DNA of 37,062 bases from Cytophagales bacterium (GTDB taxonomy: Bacteria > Bacteroidota > Bacteroidia > Cytophagales > Spirosomataceae), in the NCBI GenBank assembly GCA_004292855.1, contig RDXN01000086.1, forward strand, positions 1-37,062, read 5' to 3'. Below, in pieces: positions 1 through 6,982 of the stretch. The first letter of the stretch is position 1. Every line of letters starts with the position of its first letter. The notes under the pieces are model-generated. The model ran no database searches, was not told the origin of the DNA, and saw only the letters and a program-made list of their open reading frames with translations. Both the position numbers and the translations under genes were made by a program.

Positions 1-21
1 GGTATCTGAAACGGGTGAGTT

Positions 22-1749
22 TTGGCTTGCCTAATTTTAAGCATTTGCGACTCCGGGTGCTGGCGCAAGCTATCTAACCCCAGAAATTGTCAAAGAACCG
101 AAATGTCTGTGGGTTTAGTGAGTTCCCGATTGTTGCTGGAAGGCCCCTTACGTTTGAAAGGAAAAGAAGCCTCTTATATGTTTTCGGCACGTAGTTCTTA
201 CTTTTCCTTATTCACTTTACCACTACTCGTCAGCCAACGAATACGCAAGCAAGGTAGCTATGCCAATTATTGGCTATATGATATTAATGCGAAAACAAAC
301 TATAAGCTTAACCTAAAAAGCCATCTTTATATTAGCTTCTATAATGGACACGACATTTGGCGGTCCACTGACCGATCATCCAGTAGTCTCTCCGGCTTTG
401 GGTTAGGTTGGGGGAACACAACATTCTCTACCCGTTATACGCAAATATTATCTCAGAGATTATTTTTTCAATTCATTGGAACCTACTCTCAATATCGATA
501 CGGGATTCGGACTGATGCGAAAACACAAGAAGATAAGCGTTGGCAAACAGATGATTTCCTGGCGGTCGCGTCGCGTATTCAGGATATTTCGGGTAAAGTA
601 GGGTTGGAGTGGTACGTTAGCCCGTTACAGAAATTTCAGATTGGATTAGAAGCGATCCGACACAAGTTTAATCCGACTCAGGTTAGCACTTCGTTTGGGA
701 TTCCTGTCGATACACTACTGCAAATAAACCGTCCTGTTTTTGCAACGGAGTTAGCTTCCTATGCAGAAAGTGAAACGAATATTAGTCATTGGCTAACCAT
801 TAAGGCTGGGTTTCGGGCTGTTTCCTATTCAACCTCAAATAAAATTTACCCATCATTTGAACCTCGGCTTACTATGCAACTTTCGTTAGCCCCCCGGTTG
901 ATTTTCAAGGCGGACTATTCCAAAATGAGACAGTTTATTCATCTGTTGTCTAGTAACAGCGTTGGTCTGCCTAATGACATATGGGTGCCAGCAACGGCCA
1001 GAACTCCTCCACAATCTGCTCGTCAAGTATCGTTTGGGTTAGGTTATCAATCAGCAAAAGGCACTATAGATGTAAGTTTGGAAGTTTATAAAAAATGGAC
1101 AGAAGGATTAATTGATTATCCAACTGGTACAGGTTTTCTCACAGCCTTTAACAGGTCGTGGGAGTCTCTCATTGAACGAAACGGAATCGGATTAAGCCGT
1201 GGAGTAGAGTTTATGATTCACAAAAAAGCTGGAAGACTGAAAGGTTGGACATCCTACACACTGGCTAAACACCAACGTCGATTTAATAATATTGACAATG
1301 GAAAATGGTATGCTGCACCCTTTGACCGCCGACACGTGTTTTCGACAACAGGCCAATTCGCTATAAATGATCGCCTTAACTTTTCAGCTACGTGGCAGTA
1401 TCAATCTGGTCAGCCAACTACATTAGCTGTGGCACAATATCCTAACATCAATCGTGAGGCAACTGCCTATCCTCTGTTAGTCTATGCAGAAAGGAACAAT
1501 TTCCGAATGCCCGTTTTTCATCGATTAGATATTGGGGCAACATTCTCCCATCTGACCCGAAAACGGAGGTCAGCGCAGTGGGTGGTGGGTGTTTACAACG
1601 TCTACAATAGGGCCAATCCCTTCTATCTTGATTTTCGCCAACGGGTACGGTTTGATGCTGATTTCAATGTGGCTGGGTTCTCGTCAGAACTTGTCCGTCA
1701 GGGTGTTTTTCCTGTCTTACCCTATGTAAGTTATAGTTTAACCTATTGA
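22..1749 (+). CDS. TonB-dependent receptor, C-terminal beta-barrel part (5' truncated or frameshifted)
   Basis: This is the outer-membrane barrel of a TonB-dependent transporter. The 575-residue reading frame is rich in alternating aromatic and polar strands. It has the phrase GLVSSRLLLEGPL near residues 31-43, typical of the plug-to-barrel junction in Bacteroidota receptors, and it ends in an aromatic residue (SYSLTY). Full receptors of this class are usually 750-1000 residues with a signal peptide, a carboxypeptidase-like domain and a plug; all of these are absent. The frame has stop codons at 7-9 and 16-18, and the first ~24 residues do not look like a plug, so the listed TTG start is only the limit of the open frame. 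The gene is either continued in another frame outside the window, interrupted, or decayed. It is followed 7 bases later by a DUF4249 lipoprotein gene, its usual partner. The substrate is unknown. Confidence 0.8.
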   Translation: MACLILSICDSGCWRKLSNPRNCQRTEMSVGLVSSRLLLEGPLRLKGKEASYMFSARSSYFSLFTLPLLVSQRIRKQGSYANYWLYDINAKTNYKLNLKSHLYISFYNGHDIWRSTDRSSSSLSGFGLGWGNTTFSTRYTQILSQRLFFQFIGTYSQYRYGIRTDAKTQEDKRWQTDDFLAVASRIQDISGKVGLEWYVSPLQKFQIGLEAIRHKFNPTQVSTSFGIPVDTLLQINRPVFATELASYAESETNISHWLTIKAGFRAVSYSTSNKIYPSFEPRLTMQLSLAPRLIFKADYSKMRQFIHLLSSNSVGLPNDIWVPATARTPPQSARQVSFGLGYQSAKGTIDVSLEVYKKWTEGLIDYPTGTGFLTAFNRSWESLIERNGIGLSRGVEFMIHKKAGRLKGWTSYTLAKHQRRFNNIDNGKWYAAPFDRRHVFSTTGQFAINDRLNFSATWQYQSGQPTTLAVAQYPNINREATAYPLLVYAERNNFRMPVFHRLDIGATFSHLTRKRRSAQWVVGVYNVYNRANPFYLDFRQRVRFDADFNVAGFSSELVRQGVFPVLPYVSYSLTY

Positions 1750-1756
1750 AATAGCT

Positions 1757-2677
1757 GTGAGAGCAACGTTAGTCATCCTACTTCCTCTATCAATATTAAT
1801 AGCTGCCTGTACTAAAGTGCTGGATGTGCCAACTCCATATGTAGGCGATAAACTGGTTATTGTAGGAGTACTAACGCCCGACAGCATCCCAACGTTGCTG
1901 GTCACCCGTACTTTCCAGACAGTTGGAAATATTGATCTGAAGGCAAACATCATCTCAAATGCCCAAGTCTATTTACTTGAGAATGGGCAACAAATCGGGC
2001 AACTCATCCATAGAGCAAACGGGCAGTATGAAGCACCTGCAAAACTTAAAATTCGGGAGGGGAAAGCCTATAGTTATTCTGTGGTGGCGGCTGGTTTCCC
2101 CTCTGTACATTCAAGTTACGAAGAGGTCCCCTCTCCACCTTTATCTTTTAGTGTTGATCTCGGCGAATTAATATCTTCTCCTTTCGGTTCATCAGCCGAC
2201 AACCGTAGAATTCGTTGTCAGTTTGTTGATGACCTAACAACAAAAGATTACTATTCCATTAGCTTTGAGTTATATAGTCAATCATACTCGCTTGCATTTA
2301 ACTCATTTGGTATGGACCGGCCTGATGATATAGAGGACGGATGTGGCTTTCGGAGCCGAGGCCAACCCAATGAATATAACCTAACGGATTTATGTTTTAG
2401 TAAAAATGTAGGTACTTTGGTGGTTGGTGTTGATTTAGAGGGCTTTGCTCGGACAAAAGATTCTCAAATTTTAAAGTTAAAAGCACAATCTATTGTCGTT
2501 TCCTTACGCCGAACAAATCAAGGTTATCAGGAATATAGTCGTACCTTTTCCATAGAATCAGATGATATTTTTCAGGCTTTTGATCCACCAAAAGTTCGCT
2601 ATTCTAATGTGCAAGGTGGTTATGGATTCATTGGAGTGTATAGTCAACGAAAGATCTCTGTTAAGCTGACACCTTGA
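1757..2677 (+). CDS. DUF4249-family outer-membrane lipoprotein
   Basis: The 306-residue product starts with a lipoprotein signal, with lipobox LIAAC and the acylated Cys at residue 18, followed by [15 protein letters not shown], which resembles the opening of DUF4249 proteins. DUF4249 lipoproteins usually sit beside a TonB-dependent receptor and are thought to be accessory surface lipoproteins of that transporter. The GTG start lies 7 bases after the receptor stop, so the two are very probably one transcript. Like the receptor, the gene is AT-richer than the DNA that follows. Family assignment is from sequence memory; the role in uptake is inferred from the pairing. Confidence 0.8.
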   Translation: MRATLVILLPLSILIAACTKVLDVPTPYVGDKLVIVGVLTPDSIPTLLVTRTFQTVGNIDLKANIISNAQVYLLENGQQIGQLIHRANGQYEAPAKLKIREGKAYSYSVVAAGFPSVHSSYEEVPSPPLSFSVDLGELISSPFGSSADNRRIRCQFVDDLTTKDYYSISFELYSQSYSLAFNSFGMDRPDDIEDGCGFRSRGQPNEYNLTDLCFSKNVGTLVVGVDLEGFARTKDSQILKLKAQSIVVSLRRTNQGYQEYSRTFSIESDDIFQAFDPPKVRYSNVQGGYGFIGVYSQRKISVKLTP

Positions 2678-2717
2678 GGGAAGTGCTGACTACCGCACAT
2701 CCCTCAACCAAAAACCG

Positions 2718-2725
2718 TATCTTTG
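2718..2725 (+). promoter_or_regulatory. Bacteroidota -7 element (TATCTTTG) upstream of accD
   Basis: TATCTTTG matches the TAnnTTTG -7 consensus of the Bacteroidota primary sigma factor. It lies 26 bases before the accD start at 2752. No convincing -33 TTG was found at the usual spacing. Confidence 0.5.
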
Positions 2726-2751
2726 CCAGTCTAAATAACTGGCAAAACGCA

Positions 2752-3594
2752 ATGTCTTGGTTTATACGCAAGGATAAAGGTATTCAGACCCCAACCGAAA
2801 TGAAGCGGGAAGCTCCCGATGGGTTGTGGTATCAGTGCCCGAACTGCAAAAAAGCGATGTACACCCGCGAGCACGTACAGAACGCGTACACCTGTGTACA
2901 TTGTAATTACCACGAGAAAGTTGGCTCCGACGCCTATTTCTCGATCCTCTTCGACGATAATCAGTTCACGGAGTTAGACGCGATGATGATCTCCGCCGAC
3001 CCCCTGAATTTCAAAGATACCAAAGCCTACCCCGACCGGGTGCGGGCCACGATCAGCAAAACGGGTATGCGCGATGCCGTTCGGACGGGATACGGCAAAA
3101 TGAACGAAGCCGATATCACTATCGCCTGCATGGATTTTGGGTTTATTGGCGGCTCAATGGGGTCGGTGGTGGGTGAGAAGATTGCGCGGGCCATCGACCA
3201 TTCACTGAAAACCAAAACGCCGTTTTTGATGATCTCTCGTTCGGGGGGGGCGCGGATGATGGAGGCCGGTTTCTCGCTCATGCAAATGGCCAAAACCTCA
3301 GCCAAACTCGCCCTGCTCGCCGAAGCCAAAATTCCGTACATCTCGCTCCTGACCGATCCCACAACCGGGGGCGTTACGGCCTCGTTTGCCATGTTGGGCG
3401 ATTTTAACATTGCCGAACCCGGCGCGTTGATCGGCTTTGCCGGACCGCGTGTGATCCGCGAGACTATCGGCAAAGACTTGCCTAAAGGGTTTCAGAGTGC
3501 CGAGTTTGTGCTCGAACACGGTTTTCTGGATTTCATCGTTGACCGTAAAGACCTGAAAGAGAAATTAGGTGGTCTGTTGCAAATGCTGAAATAA
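2752..3594 (+). CDS. accD: Acetyl-CoA carboxylase carboxyltransferase subunit beta
   Basis: AccD is the beta subunit of the carboxyltransferase that moves CO2 from carboxybiotin to acetyl-CoA to make malonyl-CoA, the first committed step of fatty acid synthesis; it acts in the cytoplasm with AccA. The start chosen at 2752 gives a 280-residue protein beginning [10 protein letters not shown], as in the family, rather than an upstream start overlapping the previous gene. A four-Cys zinc ribbon is visible at C29, C32, C48 and C51. The crotonase-like core follows, with [24 protein letters not shown] and [15 protein letters not shown], all standard AccD blocks. The stop codon overlaps the start of the downstream radical SAM gene (TAATG). 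Confidence 0.97.
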   Translation: MSWFIRKDKGIQTPTEMKREAPDGLWYQCPNCKKAMYTREHVQNAYTCVHCNYHEKVGSDAYFSILFDDNQFTELDAMMISADPLNFKDTKAYPDRVRATISKTGMRDAVRTGYGKMNEADITIACMDFGFIGGSMGSVVGEKIARAIDHSLKTKTPFLMISRSGGARMMEAGFSLMQMAKTSAKLALLAEAKIPYISLLTDPTTGGVTASFAMLGDFNIAEPGALIGFAGPRVIRETIGKDLPKGFQSAEFVLEHGFLDFIVDRKDLKEKLGGLLQMLK

Positions 3595-4571
3595 TGCGTC
3601 TGGTACGTCACCCTGTTCTCTGCAATTACTACGTGACGTATCGCTGCAATGCGACCTGCGGGTTTTGCGACATCTGGGAGCGACCCTCGCCTTATGTGAC
3701 CCCCGAAAATGTGCGTGAAAACCTGCGCGACCTGCGCCGGTTGGGCGTTCGGGTGGTCGATTTCACTGGGGGCGAACCCTTACTCCACCGCCAACTTGCC
3801 GAATTACTGACCGAAGCCAAGCAACAGGGGTTCATCACAACCATTACGACCAATGGACTCCTCTATCCTAAACAAGCCGAACGGTTGCGGGGCCTGGTCG
3901 ACATGCTCCACTTTTCGCTCGATTCGCCGGTAGCCGAGGAACACGACCGCTCGCGGGGGGTGAAGTGCTTCGATAAGGTGATGGAGTCGATAGCGATTGC
4001 CAAATCGCTGGGTGAACGCCCCGATATTCTGTTTACGGTATTTGAGCACAACGTCCATCAGATTCGGGCGGTACATGAGGAAATCTGCCAACCTAACGAT
4101 CTGGTACTGATTCTAAATCCCGTGTTCGACTACAAAGATGTCGAAACGGGTGGACAGTTTTCCGAGGCTTCGCTGGTCGAGATGACCCGCTGGGGTCGCC
4201 AGAAAAATGTGTACCTGAACGACGGCTTCGTGGAGCTTCGGCGCGACGGGGGCAACCACATCGACAAGCCCGTTTGCCGGGCCGCAAGCACCACGCTCGT
4301 GATCTCCCCCGAAAATAAACTCGTGCTTCCCTGCTATCATCTTGGGTTGAAAGAACTGCCCATCGACGGAAATCTATACGACCTGTACCGCTCTGGCGAG
4401 GTGCAAAAACTGGTCGCTCTGGAAGGGCGTTTACCCGAATGTGAGGGTTGCGCCATTAATTGTTACATGCAACCGTCTTTTGCCGTTGAGCTGTCGAAAT
4501 ACTGGTGGAAGGCTCTGCCAAGCACGCTCAAGTATAATCGAATTAAAGGAACCTGGAAACAACTTTTGTAA
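3594..4571 (+). CDS. Radical SAM protein with SPASM-like C-terminal cysteine cluster
   Basis: A 325-residue radical SAM enzyme. The CxxxCxxC motif that binds the SAM-coordinating [4Fe-4S] cluster is C18-C22-C25, and the SAM-binding GGEP is at residues 59-62. The C-terminal region has Cys 228, 247, 283, 286 and 290 in a pattern resembling a SPASM/Twitch auxiliary cluster domain (C-x18-C, then CxxCxxxC), so a second cluster is likely. SPASM proteins often modify peptides, but no precursor peptide gene is visible nearby and the substrate is unknown. Its ATG overlaps the accD stop, implying translational coupling and shared expression with fatty-acid synthesis; whether the functions are linked is not known. 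Confidence 0.88.
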   Translation: MRLVRHPVLCNYYVTYRCNATCGFCDIWERPSPYVTPENVRENLRDLRRLGVRVVDFTGGEPLLHRQLAELLTEAKQQGFITTITTNGLLYPKQAERLRGLVDMLHFSLDSPVAEEHDRSRGVKCFDKVMESIAIAKSLGERPDILFTVFEHNVHQIRAVHEEICQPNDLVLILNPVFDYKDVETGGQFSEASLVEMTRWGRQKNVYLNDGFVELRRDGGNHIDKPVCRAASTTLVISPENKLVLPCYHLGLKELPIDGNLYDLYRSGEVQKLVALEGRLPECEGCAINCYMQPSFAVELSKYWWKALPSTLKYNRIKGTWKQLL

Positions 4572-4703
4572 TGCCGGATAGTATCCGGTATGGCCGAAAG
4601 GCCAACAAAGCTTTACTACACACAATCTGGCACTATCTTTAAATGACCTGTTATTTTATTCCAAACTCATTGGCCTTTCGGCCATGCCGGTTGCTAACCG
4701 GCA
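4572..4703 (+). repeat. REPIN-like inverted pair of double-hairpin elements (family A)
   Basis: The left element (4572-4604) is palindrome A, TGCCGGATAGTATCCGGTA, directly followed by palindrome B, TGGCCGAAAGGCCA. The right element (4671-4703) is the same unit inverted: TGGCCTTTCGGCCA, then TGCCGGTTGCTAACCGGCA. Each palindrome can fold on its own, and the two halves can also pair with each other across a 66-base spacer. A second pair of the same family lies at 28049-28198. The right half lies inside the SGNH hydrolase reading frame. Confidence 0.85.
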
Positions 4704-5329
4704 TAACGATCTACCTGATCTCGTTAACGACTTTCGCCCAAACCCGCCGGTTTGAGTCGGAGATTCAAAAATTTGAGCAAACCGATGCCAAAACGCCCCC
4801 CCCGGCAAATCCGGTTTTGTTTACGGGGAGTTCGTCCATCCGGCTTTGGGACAATTTGCAAACGTATTTTCCGGGCAAGACGGTGTTGCAGCGCGGCTTC
4901 GGGGGCTCCAATCTAACCGACGTGCGGTATTATGTAGACCGGGTTATTATCCGTTACCAACCCAAACAGGTGGTCCTGTACGCGGGCGAGAACGACATTG
5001 CCGCCGGTGCCTCTGCCGATTCGACCTACGACCGCTTCGTCGATTTGTTCCGCTACGTGCGCAAACGCCTGCCCAAAGCACGTTTCACGTTTATTTCGAT
5101 CAAACCCAGCCCGTCGCGCCGGAAGTTTCGGCCCGTTGTAGACGAGACAAACGCGCGGATTCGACGTTTTCTGGCCCGCCGACGCAACACCGATTATGTG
5201 GACATTGTGCCCGTAATGCTCGGTCAAAACGGCCAACCCATCCCCGAACTTTTCCGGGCTGACAGTCTGCACATGACTCCGAAAGGGTATGTATTGTGGG
5301 GGGCGGCTATGCAGGGAGTTGTTAAATGA
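4643..5329 (+). CDS. SGNH/GDSL-type hydrolase, exported
   Basis: A 228-residue SGNH-fold esterase or lipase-like hydrolase related to the platelet-activating-factor acetylhydrolase type. Blocks visible are FTGSSSIRLW (nucleophile Ser probably residue 64, with Ser in place of the usual Asp before it), GFGGSN at 85-90, GEND at 115-118, and DSLH with D207 and H210 as the catalytic acid and base. A hydrophobic segment ending TTFAQ at residues 21-33 looks like a signal peptide, so the protein is probably periplasmic. The n-region of that signal (residues 10-20) is encoded by the right half of a palindromic repeat. A promoter-like TATCTTTA at 4634-4641 abuts the ATG, so a leaderless message or a TTG start at 4670 is possible. 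Substrate unknown. Confidence 0.85.
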   Translation: MTCYFIPNSLAFRPCRLLTGITIYLISLTTFAQTRRFESEIQKFEQTDAKTPPPANPVLFTGSSSIRLWDNLQTYFPGKTVLQRGFGGSNLTDVRYYVDRVIIRYQPKQVVLYAGENDIAAGASADSTYDRFVDLFRYVRKRLPKARFTFISIKPSPSRRKFRPVVDETNARIRRFLARRRNTDYVDIVPVMLGQNGQPIPELFRADSLHMTPKGYVLWGAAMQGVVK

Positions 5330-5374
5330 GATTCATTTTTCGTATCTATTATCCATTTTCTAGGCAAGGTTCTG

Positions 5375-5382
5375 TAATTTTG
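5375..5382 (+). promoter_or_regulatory. Bacteroidota -7 element (TAATTTTG) upstream of ahcY
   Basis: TAATTTTG, followed by C, fits the TAnnTTTG consensus and stands 72 bases before the ahcY start in a 125-base gene-free gap. No clear -33 TTG at the usual spacing. Confidence 0.5.
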
Positions 5383-5454
5383 CACTTTATTTAGAAAACA
5401 CCCCGCCAATTGTTTGCGAAACCGCTTCCTTTTGGCCCATAACTGTTCGTTGAA

Positions 5455-6765
5455 ATGCAAACGTCCACGTACGTTCCGTACAAAGTAAAAGACATCGCGC
5501 TGGCCGAATGGGGCCGCAAAGAAATCAAGTTGGCCGAGGCCGAAATGCCCGGTTTGATGGCCCTCCGCAAGGAATTTGGACCCTCGCAGCCGCTGGCTGG
5601 TGCCCGGGTTGCGGGCTGTCTGCACATGACCATCCAAACGGCGGTACTGATCGAAACGCTCGTTGAACTTGGAGCCGACGTTACCTGGTCGTCGTGCAAC
5701 ATTTTCTCAACGCAGGACCACGCGGCTGCGGCTATCGCGGCTGCGGGAATCCCCGTATATGCCTGGAAAGGCATGACCGAAGAAGAGTTCAACTGGTGCA
5801 TTGAGCAGACGTTGTTCTTCGGCGAAGATCGTCAGCCCCTGAACATGATCCTGGACGACGGTGGCGACTTGACCAACATGGTGTTCGATGTTTATCCTGA
5901 GCTGATTTCGGGCATCAAGGGTCTGTCAGAAGAGACCACGACGGGTGTTCACCGGTTGTACGAGCGTATGAAGAACGGCACGCTACACCTGCCTGCCATC
6001 AACGTGAACGACTCGGTAACGAAGTCGAAGTTCGACAACAAGTATGGTTGCCGGGAGTCGCTGGTTGATGCCATTCGTCGCGCTACGGACTTGATGCTAG
6101 CGGGTAAAGTGGCCGTTGTAGCCGGTTACGGCGATGTGGGCAAAGGCTCGGCAGAGTCGTTGCGCGGGGCTGGTTGCCGGGTTCTGGTAACCGAAATCGA
6201 CCCGATCTGCGCTCTTCAAGCGGCTATGGACGGTTACGAGGTGTTGCCGATGAGCGAAGCCGTAACACGTGCCCAAATTTTCGTGACTGCAACGGGTAAC
6301 GTTCGGATTATCAAGGACAAGCACTTCCGGGCCATGAACGATAAGGCCATTGTTTGTAACATTGGTCACTTCGACAACGAGATCGACATGGCGTGGTTGA
6401 ACGAGAACTACGGTCACTCGAAAAGCCAAATCAAGCCACAGGTCGATATGTACGAGATCGACGGTAAAGAGATCATCGTGTTAGCCGAGGGCCGTCTGGT
6501 AAACCTGGGTTGTGCGATGGGCCACCCCTCGTTTGTTATGTCGTGTTCGTTCTCGAACCAAACCCTTGCCCAACTCGAACTGTGGGCTAACTCCGACAAG
6601 TACGAGAACAAGGTGTACGTTCTGCCCAAGAAACTCGACGAGAAGGTAGCTGCCATGCACCTTGCCCACGTGGGTGCCAAATTGGAGCCTCTGGAGCAGG
6701 AGCAAGCCGACTACATCGGTGTTCAGGTCGAAGGGCCGTTCAAGGCAGAGATGTACCGGTATTAA
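5455..6765 (+). CDS. ahcY: Adenosylhomocysteinase (S-adenosylhomocysteine hydrolase)
   Basis: AhcY reversibly splits S-adenosylhomocysteine to adenosine and homocysteine, removing the product that inhibits SAM-dependent methyltransferases; it is a cytoplasmic NAD+-containing enzyme of the methyl cycle. The 436-residue length is normal. Visible family blocks are [16 protein letters not shown] (residues ~54-69), [15 protein letters not shown] (79-93), [11 protein letters not shown] (185-195, substrate-binding Lys and Asp), the NAD Rossmann motif GYGDVGKG (224-231), and a C-terminal end KAEMYRY matching the KxxxYRY tail that closes the neighbouring subunit's NAD site. It appears to be a single-gene unit, with its own promoter-like element upstream and a hairpin-plus-T terminator at 6871-6902. 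Confidence 0.98.
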   Translation: MQTSTYVPYKVKDIALAEWGRKEIKLAEAEMPGLMALRKEFGPSQPLAGARVAGCLHMTIQTAVLIETLVELGADVTWSSCNIFSTQDHAAAAIAAAGIPVYAWKGMTEEEFNWCIEQTLFFGEDRQPLNMILDDGGDLTNMVFDVYPELISGIKGLSEETTTGVHRLYERMKNGTLHLPAINVNDSVTKSKFDNKYGCRESLVDAIRRATDLMLAGKVAVVAGYGDVGKGSAESLRGAGCRVLVTEIDPICALQAAMDGYEVLPMSEAVTRAQIFVTATGNVRIIKDKHFRAMNDKAIVCNIGHFDNEIDMAWLNENYGHSKSQIKPQVDMYEIDGKEIIVLAEGRLVNLGCAMGHPSFVMSCSFSNQTLAQLELWANSDKYENKVYVLPKKLDEKVAAMHLAHVGAKLEPLEQEQADYIGVQVEGPFKAEMYRY

Positions 6766-6769
6766 TCCG

Positions 6770-6861
6770 AACTGTGATTACGCTGATTTATTTGATTAAT
6801 CATGATGCCTGACGTTGAACAACAATCATAGTTAATCAAATAAATCAGTGTAATCATAGTT
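6770..6861 (+). repeat. 30-bp imperfect inverted repeat downstream of ahcY
   Basis: The arms at 6770-6799 and 6832-6861 match at 28 of 30 positions in reverse complement, with a 32-base loop. Both differences are of the type that still pairs as G-U in RNA. The arms contain the phrase CTGATTTATTTGATTAA. It lies before the ahcY terminator. Confidence 0.85.
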
Positions 6862-6870
6862 CAGAAATAG

Positions 6871-6902
6871 GCGCGACTCTTTCGGGGGGCGCGCTTTTTT
6901 TT
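6871..6902 (+). terminator. Rho-independent terminator of ahcY
   Basis: GCGCG (6871-6875) pairs with CGCGC (6890-6894), with further C-G and wobble pairing inside, and is followed by eight T at 6895-6902. The orientation fits termination of the ahcY transcript. Confidence 0.75.
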
Positions 6903-6950
6903 GGCATATGCCCAATCGTGGTAAATTCCACAAAGCCGCAAAGTGAGCCG

Positions 6951-6958
6951 TATCTTTG
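6951..6958 (+). promoter_or_regulatory. Bacteroidota -7 element (TATCTTTG) upstream of the FAD/Fe-S oxidase
   Basis: TATCTTTG matches TAnnTTTG and lies 24 bases before the ATG at 6983, just after the ahcY terminator. Confidence 0.5.
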
Positions 6959-6982
6959 GGAGAATTTTGAACCTGCTACCCG

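Noticed and set aside
3027-3473. Antisense open frame inside accD (148 codons)
   Set aside because: It is a shadow of the conserved accD gene with no recognisable domain or start signal.
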